Assembly: GCA_943737045.1 (NCBI GenBank)
Contig: CALSFV010000319.1
Location: forward strand, 310,001 to 374,000
Direction of reading: 5' to 3'
Length of the DNA stretch: 64,000 nucleotides
Source of the DNA: Parapristionchus giblindavisi
Taxonomy: Eukaryota > Nematoda > Chromadorea > Rhabditida > Diplogasteridae
Shown here: positions 59,201 to 64,000 of the stretch, piece by piece
How positions within the stretch are numbered: position 1 is the first letter of the stretch
How the letters are laid out: every line of letters starts with the position of its first letter
The notes under the pieces: generated by a model
Seen by the model: the letters and a program-made list of their open reading frames with translations, nothing else
Database searches by the model: none
What the model was told of the DNA's origin: nothing
Program-made: the position numbers and the translations under genes

Positions 59201-62200
59201 TTTCAAAACCCCTCATGTTTGTACTCATATTGAAGAGCTCGTCGAGTATAACAACTTTCATGTTGAACGTTTTGTCTGAAACTCGTGTACAAGAGTATTA
59301 CATGAGTTTTATTTATTCACACGGTTGTTCACCCAATTTTGAGTTAAACGAAAGTAAAATATTTTTGTGCACAAATTGATTACGCCTATATTGTAGAACT
59401 CAAAAATCCATACTTAATTTGTTGTTTCACGAAAAAAAAATTGTCGGCCCTTATTCTGAAAAACATGGTCTCTAAAGTGGTCTTGAAAAAAAAAGTTGTC
59501 GAAACCTTGCCATGTTTATACTCATTTTAAAGAACTCGTCGAGTACATCATTTCTCATGTTGGTCGTATTCTATGAAAGTCGTTTGTTCTCAAGATACAA
59601 GCAATCTAAACGATTAGGATCCAGTAAATCTTAATTCATGTAATTCTCTTGTACATGAGTTTCAGACAAAACGTTCAACATGAAAGTTGTTCTACTCGAC
59701 GAGCTCTTCAATATGAGTACAAACACGAGGGGTTTCGAAAACAAAAATATTTTCGGGACATCTTCAGGTCCATTTTTCTCAAAATAGGTATCTTTCGATT
59801 TTCCAATTTTGTCGCTTATTCGACGCGGAATTTTTTGCTCTATAAGATGAGACAAAAATTGGACTGCACTTTTTTGTTTTAAAATTTTAATTAATTTTAG
59901 AATGTTTTAAGGAGGTAAAAAAATCAGTTTGCGATCGGATCTCCGGACCGTCGTATAGCCAGTTTTTATTGTCTATTTATACTTATAATTAATCGACACT
60001 AACATTGGTCCTAGGTCGCTCCATTTTTTTTCGGTGAAAATCGAGTTTTCAAATTTCGAAAACCCGCCACTTCTGTGTTTCAAGGAACCAGCCCAAATGA
60101 ATACCCATTTTGTGATGGGGGCCCATGGGGGTATCCACAAAAAATTTTTGGGCCAAATCGGTGAGGTCGATGTCCGGGGTCACCGGCTCAACCCTCGAAT
60201 CTTACTGAGCCGGTGTCTTAATATGCATATCCATATATCCTTATAACGCTAACTCAAGATGAACACTTACGTTTTCTTGAATAGGTAGTGCATTTCCTCC
60301 ACTTCTCCATTTCCTATTCCAGTGTAGAATGTGATATCACGCTATATTCGTTATTATTTATTTATTTATTTATTTTTTCATTCAAGCTATTTTTGGACTC
60401 AATGCCAAACATCTGAGCAAGGCATATGTCCTCCATCTTTTCAAATTTTGCTTAATTCGACAAGCACAACATGTTTACGTGAAAAATAAGGTACACATTA
60501 TCATCATTATCTGATAATTCAACCTTACTACCTCATCGTGTTATTGTATTTGTGTGTCCCTAATGTATTTCTCTATGCATCTCATTATCATTTTTTACGT
60601 GAAACGAACATAAAGATAATATTACACACCGGAATATTGGCCAGAATTGGGCCCTCATACTTGAGTTGAATGGCGCCTACAGGACTCACTATCGTAACAT
60701 AGTCGTCAGTGTCCGTTTCGAAAAAGCCATTCTGCAAAGTATGGTTATGACAAACGTGTAAAAATAGAAGTGAAAACCGATATTCAAGGCACACGAAGTC
60801 CTGCTTGATATTAGTAAATATTAATCACGTACACAGGATGATTGTGCTTGACAAACGTCGTTATATTGTACAACTATTTTAACAATGTCTAGCCTAATGT
60901 AAAACTTGATCTATGATGTGCATGAAAGGACTTAAAAATACGGACACTACGGTATGACATAGACACCAGTAGTAACGAATATGAGATAATTATTATTATT
61001 TTCAAGCAAAACGATCATTCCAAGCTACATAGAGAGCAAACTTGCCCAAATATGGGCAATAGATTTGCCACCTTACACTACTTTTGTACGCGATTTGCCC
61101 ACATCCAGGTCATTTACCCACATTTACCAGAATACGGGAAATTGCTCGCCAACTGACGTTGCTCGGGCAAATTTAATCTCTGTGTACTTTCCCTTTCTAC
61201 CCCGCCCACTCTCTCGTAGACAAAGAAAGTGAGATAGTATGGCCATAGCGAAGAGTTGCAAATTAGCTTATGGTTTCCTTGTAAGAACGTACCAAGTCTC
61301 TTGCTGTTACGATGTTGGGCTTTCTGCTACTGAACATTACTGTGATCTCATCTTTGCAATCAAGTTCAGTGCCAGGGTTAACAATCACCGTCCAGGGTGC
61401 CTGGCCCTCCACGCAAGTGGCATTCATGACATCGTAGAAGCTAAAAATTGAGTAACATTTTTATTTATTCATTTATTTTCATTTATTTATGTTTATTTGA
61501 CTCGAGGAACAATCAAAATATATTAAACCAATATTTTTCTTCCTTATTACCGCGCAAAAAGTAGCATATTCAATCATACTTTTTCCATGTTATTCAATGT
61601 GTTTGTCATTTCTTGATCTAATTTCTCTTTCAGATAGAAGATAATTTCAGATCTCTCTCTAGCACGATTGATAATGAATCGACCCACTATTATCGATCCA
61701 TCGAAGTTCATAAATCGTTTCGTGAGGACTTTGTAGAAACCGACCTGTAAGCTGCGTTGGTTGCATCCTTGAAGAATGTGGATTTCGCATATTTGGAGTA
61801 GGACATATCGTTGACGCTCGTGGTAACCCTCCTTTCGCCAACCAAACACGCGTATGGTGTGGCAATTTGCCTTCCAGTCGGAATCAACTGAAATTGCAAC
61901 ATTCACCGGGATTTTCGAAATTCCAACTCGTCGTTATATACAATCCTCTCTATACTTTCAATCATTTTTGCGGATCCACAGTAAACACAGTTTTAAAACA
62001 AAGTTATATTAGTTTCCGTATAGAGTGTTCCCTCAGAAATTGACTCATTTGTTAAAGAAGGGGACCCACGAGTTTTTTCGTGACTAAACTGGCCAGAACT
62101 ATGGCTCACATCTCCTTGTATACAAAAACATTTTTCTCTAAAATTTTAGATGCCCCGGAATACCGTAATTCGGGCTTAAAGTTCATTGATAAGTCCAGGG

Positions 62201-63029
62201 AAAGGCGCGAGTTTATGAAATTGAAGTACAAATATATAGAAAATTGCAAACGGGAATCGAACCCACGTGGCGCGGTTACAAGCGCTGACTACTTACCACT
62301 GAGCGACACGCTCTACGCGTTCGACCAGTCAATTCTAATAGAGAAAGGAATGTCGCTTCCTATGTCCCATGTTCTTCATGTCAATAGCGCAGCCCAAATC
62401 TCGTGGGTCCCCTTCTTTAATACCGAGACAACAGTAACATTCGGCACAAAATATTTTTAAGCGTATTTAAAACTCTCCGCCACAAAAACACTCAACATAT
62501 GGTATGGAGATTTTGGCTATAGAGAAAAAAATGTTTAATAAAAAATTAACACACGTTGTTCTTGACTTCGTTGCAAGTGTAAACGAAACAGTCGGCAACT
62601 GAAAATATTGGTGATGAATTGACTTTACTGACTTGTGAGACTGCTTTATTGATCTCAGTAGACAAGCATGGAAACCAAATAAGATAACGCCTCTAACAAT
62701 AAGCAACCGATGAACTTGTTTAAATGTTTAAATACTTGTCAAATATTAAGAGGAACACTTGTACACATGATTCTACTAAACATTACTAACCATGACTTTA
62801 TCGAAGTTTGAAAAATAGAATGTTTATTTTATTTTATTTAAATTTAATTTATCATACATCAATAAGATGCGACTACATTTAAATAACAGATAAATAAGAG
62901 CTTGTGGGGTAGAGATAGAAAAAAAAACTTAGTGTTTGGAACAAATGTTATGACTATTAGATGTACTGTAATTCCCAAACCTTGAATAATGGCGAAAGCC
63001 ACAAAACAGATGAATATTGTTGCACGCAT
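56270..63029 (-). CDS. G7: paralogue of G5, predicted GPI-anchored secreted protein (12 exons)
   Basis: Exons from 5' to 3': 62981-63029, 62555-62598, 61745-61887, 61293-61440, 60630-60731, 60271-60341, 58398-58498, 57991-58099, 57660-57773, 57197-57248, 56864-56942, 56270-56370. The total is 1113 nt, giving 370 residues, open, with every exon the same length as in G5. Differences from G5 are modest, for example VADCF against VADSF in exon 2 (an additional Cys) and INNG against TNNG at the end of exon 7. A G-terminal stalk with STTTKSTG and a LLSALLL tail is kept. Intron 6 carries a 1.5-kb foldback and intron 2 a TTAA element. The 3' flank is the right side of the tandem-duplication junction that cut G6. 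Confidence 0.8.
58499..58590. repeat. CACACCC-family MITE next to G7 exon 7
   Basis: AAAAGGCACACCCCGAGCTC onward; same as the G5 copy at 42160. Confidence 0.6.
58734..60217. mobile_element. 1.5-kb TTAA-flanked foldback FB6 in G7 intron 6
   Basis: TTAA at 58730-58733 and 60218-60221; ends GACACCGGCTCAGT and its complement. Arms of about 600 bp. Each arm carries an outward copy of the same short ORF (plus 59086-59379, minus 59631-59855) with shared residues such as KSKDTYFEKNGPED. G5 lacks the element near 42380, where a single TTAA occurs. No transposase recognised. Confidence 0.87.
61029..61184. mobile_element. 156-bp MITE in G7 intron 4
   Basis: Ends ATAGAGAGCAAACTTGCCCA and GGGCAAATTTAATCTCTGTG, flanked by TAC (61026-61028 and 61185-61187). 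G5 reads straight through as AAGCTACTTTCCC near 43167. A GCCCA motif repeats inside. Confidence 0.75.
62052..62420. mobile_element. TTAA-flanked element carrying a tRNA-like sequence, in G7 intron 2
   Basis: Starts TTAAAGAAGGGGACCCACGA and ends TCGTGGGTCCCCTTCTTTAA. On the minus strand, about 62248-62315 resembles a tRNA: D-arm TCGCTCAGTGGTAAGTAG, a CTTGTAA loop-like stretch and the B-box GGTTCGATTCC. The acceptor and anticodon stems do not pair well. It occupies exactly the site used by a different MITE in G5. Confidence 0.85.
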
Positions 63030-63486
63030 GCCTGTGAACGAGAAAGTGCTTGAACTGATAATAGTGATAAGATTTATCGAAATATGATGGAAATGATGAC
63101 AAAGATATCTTTTATATTGAGATATCAAAGAACCTTAGTCATTTTAGTATACACATAGTCATCTTTTGATTTCTGTGTTGTGCAAAAGTTATACCTGTCA
63201 AATTCGCATTTTTAAAGATGTTCACACAAAACAACACAAAACATATGACAAAAGATTTAGACACTTTGAACACAGAAGCAAAAAGAGCTGCTTCAGTCTT
63301 TCCGGTCCTCGAATATATTTTCTCACTTGTTGTTACATTTATTCAATAAAATAAATGAAATAAAATAAAATACACTTTATTGAACGCAATAGACAACGAA
63401 TGGAACACGACTTTGAATAACATTGTAATAACATAGCATTTTACAATCATGGAAACATGCGAACGGAATGACTGTACGAATGACTG

Positions 63487-63496
63487 AAAGAAAGGT
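63487..63496. other. Empty target site for the BEL/Pao element
   Basis: CTGAAAGAAAGGTTTAAATAATAATG downstream of G8 is the continuous form of the two flanks that surround the LTR element next to G6. Confidence 0.85.
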
Positions 63497-63541
63497 TTAA
63501 ATAATAATGTTGCGGAACTGGTTATAATTTTGCTCCTCATT

Positions 63542-64000
63542 TTATAGTAGTAAAGCGCTAAGAAGGACCAAGACGCTCGGAATGAAATAAGCAAGGACTC
63601 GCGTAGACTTTGTAGTAGTGGACGGTTTAGCAGTTGTCCACCCTGAAAATGGATCATACTATTCACGATCATGATAAAATGCACCTCCGAATCACTGTTT
63701 TGATATATCATATAATTTGATTGTATTATGTATTTCTATTTACGCCTGTATGCACGAAAAAAAGAATTGTCCATATTTTTTCAAAAATATTTCACTTTTG
63801 TTCAACGAAAGTCCGCAAAAAAAACAATCGATATAGACCGTGGCTAATCGATTAACCTAAATAATTGCATATTATATATTTTGGAAAAAATAGGAATATT
63901 CTTAGGATTGATCCTTACCTTCATCAAAACCAGCTGTCGTCATATCAACCAATATCATTTCGTTGCTTCGTCCTATCTTTGTATCGGCCACCCTACCGTT
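63542..64000 (-). CDS. G8: 3' end of a further family member, closest to G6 (cut by window end)
   Basis: Stalk exon 63542-63642 and the start of exon 11 (63919 to beyond 64000) are visible. Both match G6, including the exon 11 donor extended by 12 nt and the Arg-for-Gly change in the stalk. The rest lies outside the window. If the duplication copied G6 as it now stands, G8 would also lack exons 1-5; if G8 is the source, it may be complete. Confidence 0.75.

Overview
This window looks like nuclear DNA of a nematode, probably rhabditid-like. The genes are split into many small exons. Introns are short (one is exactly 48 nt) and mostly end in the nematode-type TTTTCAG. The sequence is AT-rich, packed with inverted-repeat transposons, and holds a clean tRNA-His gene. 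Nothing bacterial or viral-genomic is visible.

The backbone is a minus-strand tandem array of one gene family, called G1-G8 here. I do not recognise it by name. Complete members have 12 or 13 exons and encode about 370-400 residues: a signal peptide (MRATI..ICLVASA), an ectodomain with six conserved cysteines, a Ser/Thr-rich stalk (STTTKSTG) and a hydrophobic C-terminus typical of a GPI-anchor signal. G1 (386-6621), G3 (24294-33393), G4 (34386-38944), G5 (39836-46489) and G7 (56270-63029) read as complete. G2 (7594-11866) has lost its signal-peptide exon. G6 (51770-56002) keeps only exons 6-12. G8 (63542 onward) runs off the window.

The array grew by two tandem duplications of gene pairs. 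[G1 G2] was copied to give [G3 G4]; [G5 G6] was copied to give [G7 G8]. G6 is cut exactly where the second copy begins (about 56007/56008).

Between G2 and G3 (about 11.9-24.2 kb) lies accessory DNA. It holds a 780-bp inverted duplication, a second small gene family (three copies of a 98-residue secreted Ala/Gly-rich peptide, one of them truncated), the tRNA-His gene, a dead mariner, a roughly 0.9-kb direct repeat and a 5'-truncated LINE.

Mobile DNA fills the introns: two mariners, one BEL/Pao-type LTR element (46957-51717) whose only long ORF is an internally collapsed Pol, at least seven foldback elements, and several MITE families, many flanked by TTAA. Because the genes are recent copies, many insertions have an exact empty site in a sister copy, so boundaries and target duplications can be read directly. 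Two TIR elements also carry tRNA-like sequences.

Exon coordinates were placed by hand from splice signals, reading frame and cross-copy comparison. They agree in length and phase between all copies, but no transcript evidence was available.
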